Assembly: GCA_937912045.1 (NCBI GenBank)
Contig: CALDPI010000153.1
Coordinates: forward strand, 1 to 12,753
Reading direction: 5' to 3'
DNA from: an uncultured Clostridia bacterium
Lineage (GTDB): Bacteria > Bacillota > Clostridia > Oscillospirales > Acutalibacteraceae
DNA length: 12,753 bases
Part shown: piece by piece, positions 5,705 to 12,699 of the stretch
Layout of the letters: every line of letters begins with the position of its first letter
Numbering within the stretch: position 1 is the stretch's first letter
Translations under genes and position numbers: made by a program
The notes under the pieces: generated by a model
What the model saw: only the letters and a program-made list of their open reading frames with translations
Databases searched by the model: none
Told to the model about the DNA's origin: nothing

Positions 5705-6761
5705 TGAAATAGCAAATCGTATTTTTGAACGCAGAGATAAATATATAGCAATGCAAAAAAAGAAAAAGCGAATTGTTATAAGTATAGTTGCACCTGCGGT
5801 CTGCTGCTGTTTTGTTTTAATTGCAGGCTTAGGCCTCTGGAAAGGCGGATTTTTTAACCATAATATTCCCGTTTCTAACAGCTCGCAAAACGCATCTGAT
5901 AATAATTCTTCGAAAAACAACAATCAAAACAGTTCTTCAGATATAAACTCGTCACACAACAGCAGTTCTTCGTCGGAATCTTCGGAAAAGGAAACCAGCT
6001 CGCAAAATAAAGTTATCCCCAATAGCAGCACTCCCTCAAGTTCTTCCGAACAATCATATAATAATACCCCCTCCGACAGCGCATCAAGCACCCCACCTGT
6101 TACAGAAACAAATTATTTTATTGACAGCATTGATAAAATCAACTTTTATTCTGCTAAAAAGATTATCAGCGATAAATCACTTTTTCCGTTTGGAATGAGT
6201 GCCGATGCCTTTACTGCACCAAACGCTCTTTTACTAAATAATACCTATGCTGAATATCCAATAGACCGAAACAAGGTTTTCACCGCAACCATGGTGACGT
6301 ATTTCACCATTGAGCTTAATGACGAAAAAGGTTTTTTGGCTCAAAAGCTTGGCGGAACAGGTCTTGTGGAGGTCGTGATTACAAAAAATAATATAGACGA
6401 TTTAGAAGAAATGATAACCTTTAAACGTGAGGAAAAGTATTATACCTGTCTTCGGAACGGCGGCGGATATGATACAGATACTAATATAACCAATTCAGAG
6501 TTTTCATCACATAAATATATAGAAGGTTTTAATATAGTAAAAAACAAATTACAATATAATTTCAAATTCACTGTTTATTATGAAGGGTCAAAGGTTATTG
6601 GATTTGAATGTGCACCGTTCGGAAATACATCGTTTGAGTACAAAACAGATGATGTAACATTTATTGAAGATTTCTGTGTTGTTCTTTACACAAAACAAAC
6701 CTTTACTATTGATGAGCTGGAAGTGTTTTTTAAAAATGAAAACGAGGGGGAATCTTTATGA
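5691..6761 (+). CDS. Membrane protein in anti-sigma position with exported sensor-like domain
   Basis: Putative anti-sigma factor/sensor for the adjacent ECF sigma. 356 residues in four parts: a short, very basic cytoplasmic tail (1-27, MKSYDEIANRIFERRDKYIA then KKKKR); one membrane helix (about 28-50, with CCC at 38-40); an extracellular Ser/Asn/Thr-rich linker (about 60-140); and an unrecognised domain (about 143-350). That domain is clearly paralogous to residues 102-305 of the next protein: INFYSAKK, GFLAQKLGGTG (214-224), VEVVITKNN, MITF, FSSHKY, QTFT. The cytoplasmic tail is far too short for a classical zinc anti-sigma domain and has no HxxxCxxC. Anti-sigma activity is therefore inferred from position only. 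Start: ATG 5691 with AAGGAGGG (5675-5682); an upstream in-frame TTG (5670) would put the ribosome site inside the coding region. The stop overlaps the next start as ATGA. Confidence 0.82.
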   Translation: MKSYDEIANRIFERRDKYIAMQKKKKRIVISIVAPAVCCCFVLIAGLGLWKGGFFNHNIPVSNSSQNASDNNSSKNNNQNSSSDINSSHNSSSSSESSEKETSSQNKVIPNSSTPSSSSEQSYNNTPSDSASSTPPVTETNYFIDSIDKINFYSAKKIISDKSLFPFGMSADAFTAPNALLLNNTYAEYPIDRNKVFTATMVTYFTIELNDEKGFLAQKLGGTGLVEVVITKNNIDDLEEMITFKREEKYYTCLRNGGGYDTDTNITNSEFSSHKYIEGFNIVKNKLQYNFKFTVYYEGSKVIGFECAPFGNTSFEYKTDDVTFIEDFCVVLYTKQTFTIDELEVFFKNENEGESL

Positions 6762-8749
6762 AAAAAATTATATCAATAACATTAACTTTAATCCTTATTC
6801 TTTCTTTTGTCGGTTGTAAAAAAGACACCGCAAATAAAGAAGATTCTTCCTCTAAACTAGAAAGCAGTTCCGTTTTTACAGAGGGTGCCCCCTCAAAAGA
6901 TAACAATCAATCAAAAGATGATGAGGTGAATAGCGGTTCCTCATCTAAAAAGACCTCCGGCAACAAAACGTCATCAAGCAGTAAACCGCAAAGCAACAGC
7001 GAAAACAATTATTCAAATGATGATGTTTCAGGCAGTATTACAACAGAAAATGTAAAAATTAACAGCTTAGATAAGTTGAATTTCTATGCTGTTAAAAAAG
7101 CAATAGCGGAAAATGGAGTTGTATTATTATCTGATTTGGCTCAAAAGCCCAAAGTAGCAACATTGGCAAATAATACAAGCTTTAGATTATTAAATCTTGC
7201 AAACTCCACTGCAACCAGTATAAATGCTAATTCAACCTTTACAATCACCATGTACAGCTATTTTACTGTTACTTTAAATGATACCAGAGGATTTCTGGCA
7301 CAAAAACTTGGTGGAACAGGCTCGGTTGAAGTTGTTATTACCCGCAATAATTTTAACAATATGATTACCTTTAAAAAGGGTGAACGATATTATTCTTGTA
7401 TGCAGACCTCTTTAACAGAGAAAGCTATGTCATTTTCGTCGCATAAATATGTTAATGGTTTTAAATTGGTTGAAAATTACGACCAAGAGAATTATGAATA
7501 TACCGTTTATTTTGAGGGCGACAAGGTTATCGGTATAAATTGCGGTAGATTTGAAGGAAACGGCAATTATAAATATGTTGCTGATGATATAAAGTTTAAC
7601 GATAATTTTTGCTTTGTTATGCATAAAAAACAAACCTTTACCGCCGAGCAGTTAGAGGGCCTGTTTGCTTCTAATAATTCGTTTATAGATGATGGCATTG
7701 TTTTAAATGACGGAACAGTTTTGTTCGGCGAATCATCTGTTACAAATAATGCTGTAGCTTTCAAAAACAGTTCGGGAGCTTCTTTAATAACCAATAACGA
7801 TATCAAAAAAATCAGTGCTATGCACAACAGTAAATTCGGCTTTTGTATAAGACTTGAGTTGTCGGCAAGTAATAAGATTTCGGGAAAAGCAAATCTTGCT
7901 TTTTATCTTAATAATTCTAAGGATAGAGAGCTTACCTTGCAAAATGACGGTTCTGCAGTTTATATCACCGATTTAAATAACAAATCCAGAATGTCTGACG
8001 TTTTTTACAAGTTAACTGCTTTAAACACAAATAACAGAATAGGCAGAATTATAGACCATAATGATTTTGTTCGCGAAACATCTAAAAGACTTAATCTTAA
8101 TGACTACGATGTTTTAAAAGAAGACCATAGTGCTAGCTTCGGTAATGAACTTAAAATTGTGGATTACACCTACGATTTAAAAACAGATAAATCTATTAGC
8201 CACAAAGTGTCAAACTATGAAGTAACGATTGACGGCATAACCATTACAATGCCAATAAAGGTTTCTGATTTCTTAAGTAAAGGGTTTACCGTAAAAGAGA
8301 AATTTTTTGATGACCGTATTTTACAAGGCGGAGCCTTCTTTACATCGCCGAGCGGAAACAAGGTAGATACTTTTATAATGAATTTCTATGGAAACTCAAG
8401 GAATTTTAATGACTGTTATATTACACAAATCGGCTTTATGTGTTATGAAAACACTGTCAGATACCAAGAAGGTATAAGTCCAACCCGTCCCGATTTTGAA
8501 ATGATTGAAGGAATAAACAAGGATTCCACCCTTGACGATATAATTTCAAGACTTGGCGAGCCGAATAAAATAATTCTTATGACTACGGATAATCAACCTA
8601 TGAATTATAAGGATTGTGTTATTCAGTTATACTACAAGGTTTATATACCCTCTTTGCCCAACGGCGAGCTGGTATTTAATCTTAGACCTGTTCTCAATAA
8701 CACTACACCGTCCGATTTTTTAACGGATATAAGTTTTGCTTTACAATAA
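6758..8749 (+). CDS. Large lipoprotein sharing the sensor domain of the putative anti-sigma protein
   Basis: Predicted lipoprotein of 663 residues: signal and lipobox (SFVGC, C20), Ser/Lys/Asn-rich linker (21-98), a domain at about 102-305 homologous to the exported domain of the preceding protein, and a C-terminal part (306-663) found only here. Motifs shared with the neighbour: LNFYAVKK, YFTVTLND, GFLAQKLGGTG (178-188), VEVVITRNN, MITFKK, YYSC, FSSHKY, VIGxxC, KQTFT. Three cysteines line up (C214, C262, C285). The C-terminal part has IDGITITMPIKVSDFLSKGF (491-510) and INKDSTLDDIISRLGEP (586-602); these resemble short repeats I know from Firmicutes surface lipoproteins, the second being BamE/SmpA-like, but I cannot name a family. 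The start overlaps the previous stop (ATGA), with ribosome site GAGGGGG (6744-6750). No terminator follows. Function unknown; a ligand-binding partner or competitor of the membrane sensor is a hypothesis. Confidence 0.85.
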   Translation: MKKIISITLTLILILSFVGCKKDTANKEDSSSKLESSSVFTEGAPSKDNNQSKDDEVNSGSSSKKTSGNKTSSSSKPQSNSENNYSNDDVSGSITTENVKINSLDKLNFYAVKKAIAENGVVLLSDLAQKPKVATLANNTSFRLLNLANSTATSINANSTFTITMYSYFTVTLNDTRGFLAQKLGGTGSVEVVITRNNFNNMITFKKGERYYSCMQTSLTEKAMSFSSHKYVNGFKLVENYDQENYEYTVYFEGDKVIGINCGRFEGNGNYKYVADDIKFNDNFCFVMHKKQTFTAEQLEGLFASNNSFIDDGIVLNDGTVLFGESSVTNNAVAFKNSSGASLITNNDIKKISAMHNSKFGFCIRLELSASNKISGKANLAFYLNNSKDRELTLQNDGSAVYITDLNNKSRMSDVFYKLTALNTNNRIGRIIDHNDFVRETSKRLNLNDYDVLKEDHSASFGNELKIVDYTYDLKTDKSISHKVSNYEVTIDGITITMPIKVSDFLSKGFTVKEKFFDDRILQGGAFFTSPSGNKVDTFIMNFYGNSRNFNDCYITQIGFMCYENTVRYQEGISPTRPDFEMIEGINKDSTLDDIISRLGEPNKIILMTTDNQPMNYKDCVIQLYYKVYIPSLPNGELVFNLRPVLNNTTPSDFLTDISFALQ

Positions 8750-8768
8750 CATTGTATAAGTATATAAT
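8740..8768 (+). promoter_or_regulatory. near-consensus sigma-A promoter of the SGNH lipoprotein gene
   Basis: -35 TTTACA (8740-8745), 17-base spacer, perfect -10 TATAAT (8763-8768). The -35 box overlaps the last codons of the preceding gene. It allows the SGNH-like lipoprotein to be made independently of the ECF operon, although read-through from upstream is not blocked by any visible terminator. Confidence 0.7.
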
Positions 8769-8800
8769 TTTTTTAGAAAACTAAAATTTTGGAGGTTTTT

Positions 8801-10120
8801 ATGAAACGTTTATTCTCTTTTTTGTTAGCATCGCTCCTTATTCTTATGTTCTGTTCCTGTAAATCTCCAAAAGCACCACTTTCAGCAGACGATAATGAAA
8901 GCGACCGCATCAGCACCTCCTCTGCACCGCAGACGGAAGAAAAAACAGAGCAGGCTGTAAGCTCGCGTAATGATGCACCGAGAAGCAGCAAGCCTACGCA
9001 AAACACCAACCAATCAAGCAGCCAGAAAAAAACTTCGTCCGAGGCTGTGAAAAAAATAACCTATGAGGATATCGTCTGTGACGAAACCGACTTTTATAAA
9101 ACCGTTCGTTTGGCCGCGGCAGACAGCAGCACGCAATTATCTATGGAGTTACCTTACAACTGGTCAATAAAACACAGTGGTGATACCTGCAATATTTTGG
9201 ACGACGGCAAAAAAATCGGACGTATTACCTGCAATGACGGAGCGCCGCAGTATTCCACAAACGAATTCAGCACCGACGCTACATATTCCGATATTTATAT
9301 CACCCACAACATAAATCGTCTGAGTGGCACCAACTCATTTATCCGTGTTTTTTCTTTCACCTATGAGAATGCGGACGGTGATTCTGACACACTGGTTTTA
9401 ACGGTTAATTATGAAGAAATCGATTCCGAAGCCATTGTGACAATGTTTGAAAGTTTGCACACCGCATATCTTAACTCCAACAATATCTCCGGTACCCTTA
9501 AAATTGAAAATGCAAGCAATCAAATTTTAATACTCGGTAACAGCTTTATAGGCTCCTCCTCCATTGGAAGCATACTTCAAAAAATGTGCGGCGATGATTT
9601 AACTGTCGTGGCAGTTTCACGCGGTTATGCAGACGTTTTTACCTATACAAGAGACAGTTATATTATGGAGAGCATTCAAGCGGGAAATTACGGGGCAGTT
9701 TTTATGTGCGGCTTTTACAGCGTGTTATGTGCTGATGAATTCCAAAAAATAGTCACTGCTTGTGAGAGTTCAAACACCAAGCTTGCCATTTTCCCCGCAC
9801 ACAACGAAGGGCGTGATAACATATTACGCGCAAAGGCAAAATTCCCATACGCCACCCTTGTGGACTGGCAGGCGGAAATTAACAGCTTTATCGACAGCGG
9901 CCACTCCGAAACACTTTTCTGTGTAAATGATTCACACAAGCACAGCACACCACTTGCCGGTTATATCGGTGCTCACATGGCATATCGCGCAATATTTGGC
10001 AAAATTCCGACGCAAACAAGCTTTAATGAAGTTTCGATTTCACTCATTGAGGGTTTAGGCGATTACTCAAAAAGCGGTCATATATTTGACTACAACGAAT
10101 GCACAATGATTGAAAAATAA
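8801..10120 (+). CDS. Lipoprotein with C-terminal SGNH/GDSL-hydrolase-like domain
   Basis: 439 residues. The signal ends in MFCSC (C20; lipobox somewhat non-standard), followed by a Ser/Thr/Gln/Lys-rich linker (22-82). A beta-rich domain at about 85-225 (ITYEDIVCDETDFYKTVRL, ELPYNWSIKH, NILDDGKKIGRI) may be a PsbP-like or substrate-binding module. An SGNH-like domain follows at about 238-405: block I ILILGNSFIGSSS with candidate nucleophile S248, and a C-terminal block NDSHKHSTPLAGYIGAHMAY with candidate D377 and H379 or H381. Enzymes of this fold are esterases or deacetylases; at the cell surface the substrate could be an acylated glycan or wall polymer, which is inference. Start ATG 8801 with GGAGG (8791-8795) 5 bases upstream; the frame extends to a TTG at 8789, which would swallow the ribosome site. 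It has its own promoter and a strong terminator. The linker style matches the two preceding proteins, but the composition is less AT-rich. Confidence 0.8.
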   Translation: MKRLFSFLLASLLILMFCSCKSPKAPLSADDNESDRISTSSAPQTEEKTEQAVSSRNDAPRSSKPTQNTNQSSSQKKTSSEAVKKITYEDIVCDETDFYKTVRLAAADSSTQLSMELPYNWSIKHSGDTCNILDDGKKIGRITCNDGAPQYSTNEFSTDATYSDIYITHNINRLSGTNSFIRVFSFTYENADGDSDTLVLTVNYEEIDSEAIVTMFESLHTAYLNSNNISGTLKIENASNQILILGNSFIGSSSIGSILQKMCGDDLTVVAVSRGYADVFTYTRDSYIMESIQAGNYGAVFMCGFYSVLCADEFQKIVTACESSNTKLAIFPAHNEGRDNILRAKAKFPYATLVDWQAEINSFIDSGHSETLFCVNDSHKHSTPLAGYIGAHMAYRAIFGKIPTQTSFNEVSISLIEGLGDYSKSGHIFDYNECTMIEK

Positions 10121-10122
10121 TT

Positions 10123-10150
10123 AAAAGAGCTGTCTTATGACAGCTCTTTT
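10123..10150. terminator. bidirectional terminator between convergent SGNH and MATE genes
   Basis: AAAAGAGCTGTC (10123-10134), loop TTAT, GACAGCTCTTTT (10139-10150): a perfect 12-bp stem with A runs before and T runs after on both strands. It serves both converging transcripts. The stop codon of the MATE gene (10137-10135) lies in the loop, so the last codons of that gene form one arm of the hairpin. Confidence 0.92.
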
Positions 10151-11484
10151 GTTTTTGCGAAAATTTTTCGCCACTTTCCGAATTTGTAGATTACCACTCC
10201 TGTCAGGCCGTCGAGCAGCCACGAAAGCACCCAACCTGCATAATAGCCGTATATGCCAAAGGGAACTATTAAAAACCAGCTTATTATAAGCCTTGCACCC
10301 GAGCCGACAAGCGTTGTTATGAGAAGTGATGTCATATTGCCTATGCCTCTGAAAAAATGGTGGAAAAGGTTTGCCGCTATATTGCACACAAGAAAAGGCA
10401 TGCAGTAGCGCAGGAAATCCACCGTGTACTGCACCGAAACGGGCGATGCGTCGGCTGTGTAAAAAAGCATTGACACGCTGCGTGGCAGCAGCACGCACAC
10501 AAGCAAAACGGGCAACACAAAAAGCAGATTTTGGACAAACCCCACTCTGACTCCTTTTTTCAAAAGGCCATACTTTTTCGCGCCGTAGCACTGTGCCGTA
10601 TAATTGCCGAGAGTTTTGGCAGAGTTTTGATAAATTACGGCATTGACGTCGTATATGCGGAGAGTAACTGTATAGCTCGCAGATGCCGCCGCACCGATGG
10701 AATTCACCATTGGGGATAGCATAAGACCTGCCAGGTACATTACCGATTGCTGCAGCATTGAAAGGACAGAATAGCGGCAGGTTTCGCCAATCACCTTAAA
10801 GCTTATCTTCGTCTTGTGCTCTGCGACACCCACCTCCTTAAAGCTTTTGCGTAGCTTGAGCATATAAAATGCCGACACCACCGCATATGACACCGCATTT
10901 GCGAGCGCCAGCCCTTCAACCTTCATTCCGCAGGCCAAAATAAACACCACGCTTAGCAGGATGTTAAGCGATGCCGAGGTAAGCGACATAAAGAACGGAA
11001 AGCGGCTGTCGCCCATTGCGTTTACTATGTATAAACAGTTAACCGAAAAGAGCATAACCACCTTACCGAGCGTATTTACTATGAAATAACGGTTACTGTC
11101 GGCAATGATTGTGCTGTCAAGTCGGAGAAGGGTATAAATATTGCTTCTAAAGAGCAAAAGACCGCTGCAAATCAGGATTATTACCGCACTTAAAAATGCC
11201 AGGTTGCTTATTATCATACTTTTCATACGGAAATATTTTCCGCCGCCGAAAAGATGCGCGGTGTATATGCCGACGCCCGTTCCATAGCCCCAAAAAACAG
11301 AATTTATAAACGTTTCAAGCGGAGAAATTGCGCCGATGGCGGCAAGCGCATTATCGCCCAGTAGCTTTCCCGCTATTATCGTATTTATGACCGAATAACC
11401 CTGCGAAAGCACGCCCGACAACACCATTGGTACCGCAAAAATTATAAAAGTCTTATATATATTGCCTTTTGTTAAATCCTTCAT
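10135..11484 (-). CDS. MATE-family multidrug/cation efflux transporter
   Basis: Predicted Na+ or H+ coupled exporter in the cytoplasmic membrane. 449 residues, normal for the family, with about twelve hydrophobic helices arranged as two MatE halves (roughly 12-215 and 235-435). Characteristic sequence: MKDLTKGNIYKTFIIFAVPM at the N-terminus, INTIIAGKLLGDNALAAIG (33-51), NAMGDSRFPF in the first half, and HHFFRGIGNMTSLL in the second half. The start ATG 11484-11482 has AAGAGG (11491-11496) 6 bases upstream and a good promoter. It diverges from the DeoR regulator with 121 bases between the starts; whether DeoR also controls it is open. The stop codon is in the loop of the shared terminator. Substrate cannot be inferred. 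Confidence 0.93.
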   Translation of the reverse strand: MKDLTKGNIYKTFIIFAVPMVLSGVLSQGYSVINTIIAGKLLGDNALAAIGAISPLETFINSVFWGYGTGVGIYTAHLFGGGKYFRMKSMIISNLAFLSAVIILICSGLLLFRSNIYTLLRLDSTIIADSNRYFIVNTLGKVVMLFSVNCLYIVNAMGDSRFPFFMSLTSASLNILLSVVFILACGMKVEGLALANAVSYAVVSAFYMLKLRKSFKEVGVAEHKTKISFKVIGETCRYSVLSMLQQSVMYLAGLMLSPMVNSIGAAASASYTVTLRIYDVNAVIYQNSAKTLGNYTAQCYGAKKYGLLKKGVRVGFVQNLLFVLPVLLVCVLLPRSVSMLFYTADASPVSVQYTVDFLRYCMPFLVCNIAANLFHHFFRGIGNMTSLLITTLVGSGARLIISWFLIVPFGIYGYYAGWVLSWLLDGLTGVVIYKFGKWRKIFAKTKELS

Positions 11485-11521
11485 AATGCGCCTCTTGACA
11501 AGTATTTTGATGCCGCATATA

Positions 11522-11549
11522 ATTATAATAGTTTTTCAAATTTTATCAA
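11522..11549 (-). promoter_or_regulatory. sigma-A promoter of the MATE gene
   Basis: Minus strand: -35 TTGATA (11549-11544; 5 of 6), 16-base spacer, perfect -10 TATAAT (11527-11522), giving a ~30-base leader. No convincing plus-strand promoter for the divergent DeoR gene was found in the same gap. Confidence 0.7.
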
Positions 11550-11605
11550 TATAGGTTTGTTTTATTGAAGAATTATCATTTTTTCTCAAAAGAGAGGTAT
11601 GAGTT

Positions 11606-12364
11606 TTGGCACAAAAAAGAATTGATACCATACTTTCCATTATCAAGGAACAGGGCTACGTTACGGTCAAATATTTGTGCAACGAGCTGCATTACAGCAC
11701 GGCAACCATAAACCGCGACCTAAACGAACTGCAAAAGCAAAAGCTAATTGTGCGACATTACGGTGGTGCAGAGCTGCGAACGCAAAAAGGGGTTCCGCTT
11801 GTTTTCCGTTATCACAAGATGCGCCCTGTTAAACGGCTGATTGCAAAGCGTGCGGCAGAGCTTATAAAAGACGGTATGACAATTTTTATAGACGGCACAA
11901 CAACCACGCATTATATTGGTGAGTATCTTAAAAACTTTCAAAATTTAACCGTGATTACAAACAACATAAATCTTGCCTCAAATTTGAGTGAATCAGGTAT
12001 AAAGGCAATTTGCCTTGGCGGCAATATTGTCGAGCCACCATATATGACGGGCGGCAGCGACACCGCCGCACAGGCCAAAAGCTACACCGCAGACATTGTG
12101 TTTTTTTCTGCCACGGGCGTTTCGGCTGACGGAAAAATTTTTATGGGCGAATATTTTGAATTAATTAAGGCTATGATTGAAAACTCCGAGAAGAGCGTCT
12201 TTTTAATTGACCATAAAAAGCTTGATTCGAAAAGCTACCGTGTGCTTGGCACTGTTGAGGATATTGACGTGGTCATTACCGACCTTTTATTTTCCGACGA
12301 GGTTAAGAAAAAAGCGCAAAACACACTTTTTATAGAGATTGAAACCCCAAAAACACAAAAATAA
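11606..12364 (+). CDS. DeoR/GlpR-family transcriptional regulator
   Basis: Predicted sugar-phosphate-responsive repressor. 252 residues, the family's usual length. N-terminal winged helix-turn-helix at about 5-57 (RIDTILSIIKEQGYVTVKYL, then STATINRDLNELQKQKLIVR, HYGGAEL). The DeoR effector domain spans about 75-230: IFIDGTTTTHYIG (93-105), VITNNINLA (116-124), LGGNI (137-141), FFSATGVSADG, then LIDHKKLDSKS. The start is TTG 11606, with GAGAGG (11592-11597) 8 bases upstream; the ATG at 11599 is out of frame and stops within nine codons. Divergent from the MATE gene and 26 bases ahead of the FAD oxidoreductase, so it most likely controls that gene and whatever originally followed. The effector is unknown. 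Confidence 0.92.
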   Translation: MAQKRIDTILSIIKEQGYVTVKYLCNELHYSTATINRDLNELQKQKLIVRHYGGAELRTQKGVPLVFRYHKMRPVKRLIAKRAAELIKDGMTIFIDGTTTTHYIGEYLKNFQNLTVITNNINLASNLSESGIKAICLGGNIVEPPYMTGGSDTAAQAKSYTADIVFFSATGVSADGKIFMGEYFELIKAMIENSEKSVFLIDHKKLDSKSYRVLGTVEDIDVVITDLLFSDEVKKKAQNTLFIEIETPKTQK

Positions 12365-12390
12365 ACGTTTGCATAAAAGGAGGATTTTTT

Positions 12391-12696
12391 ATGAGCGAGC
12401 ATATAAACGAAAACTTAAAAACATCCATATACGGCAAATATGACGTGGTTATCGTGGGCGGCGGCCCTGCAGGCTGCGGTGCAGGCATTACGGCGGCGCG
12501 ACAGGGACTTCGCACCCTTGTAATCGAAAAGCAAAACTGCCTTGGCGGTGCGTGGACGGGCGCATACATAAACCCTTTTTTCGATTTTGAAAACAAAAAA
12601 GGGCTTGTTGGCGAAATCGTTGGCGAGCTGGATCCCAAGAAGACCACTGTGGAAGAACTGGGCCTGTACATGGCCGGTGCCAAGAAGGAGGGATAA
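12391..12696 (+). CDS. Chimeric frame: FAD-dependent oxidoreductase N-terminus joined to an ABC ATPase C-terminus
   Basis: Residues 1-~75 are the start of an FAD-dependent oxidoreductase (FAD_oxidored type): Rossmann dinucleotide motif VVIVGGGPAGCGAGITAARQ (about 19-38), the ribose-binding acidic residue in LVIEK, then CLGGAWTGAYINPFFDFENKKGLV. Such enzymes are normally over 400 residues, but this frame stops at 101. Its last ~28 residues (GELDPKKTTVEELGLYMAGAKKEG and stop) are not oxidoreductase-like; they match my memory of the C-terminus of BmpA-associated sugar/nucleoside ABC ATPases. Codon use changes at the same place, from AAA, GCG and ATA to CTG, AAG, GCC and CCC. The start ATG has a strong AAGGAGG site (12377-12383). 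I read this as a true gene start whose remainder has been replaced at a junction near 12610-12635. The oxidoreductase part is confident; the joint is probably artificial. Confidence 0.8.
   Translation: MSEHINENLKTSIYGKYDVVIVGGGPAGCGAGITAARQGLRTLVIEKQNCLGGAWTGAYINPFFDFENKKGLVGEIVGELDPKKTTVEELGLYMAGAKKEG
12612..12696 (+). pseudogene. C-terminal fragment of a sugar/nucleoside-type ABC transporter ATPase
   Basis: The last ~28 codons before TAA 12694-12696 read like the end of an MglA/NupO-type ABC ATPase (EIVGELDPKKTTVEELG, then LYMAGAKKEG). The next gene starts 3 bases later and looks like the partner permease. No ATP-binding motif is present because only the tail is here. The 5' limit is approximate: the bases around 12612-12630 could belong to either parent gene. 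Confidence 0.6.
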
Positions 12697-12699
12697 GCA

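Noticed and set aside
5691..5850. Classical zinc-binding anti-sigma domain
   Set aside because: The cytoplasmic segment is only ~27 residues and has no His or Cys before the membrane helix.
5870..6110. Ser/Asn-rich stretch as a DNA repeat or CRISPR-like array
   Set aside because: No regular unit or spacer; it encodes a low-complexity extracellular linker, as do similar stretches in the two lipoproteins downstream.
10121..10591. Minus-strand frame of 156 codons in another phase
   Set aside because: Shadow of the MATE gene; Arg/Cys/Ala-rich low-quality translation typical of a wrong frame.
12330..12683. Minus-strand frame of 117 codons over the chimeric region
   Set aside because: Antisense to the oxidoreductase start, which has a clear Rossmann motif and ribosome site.
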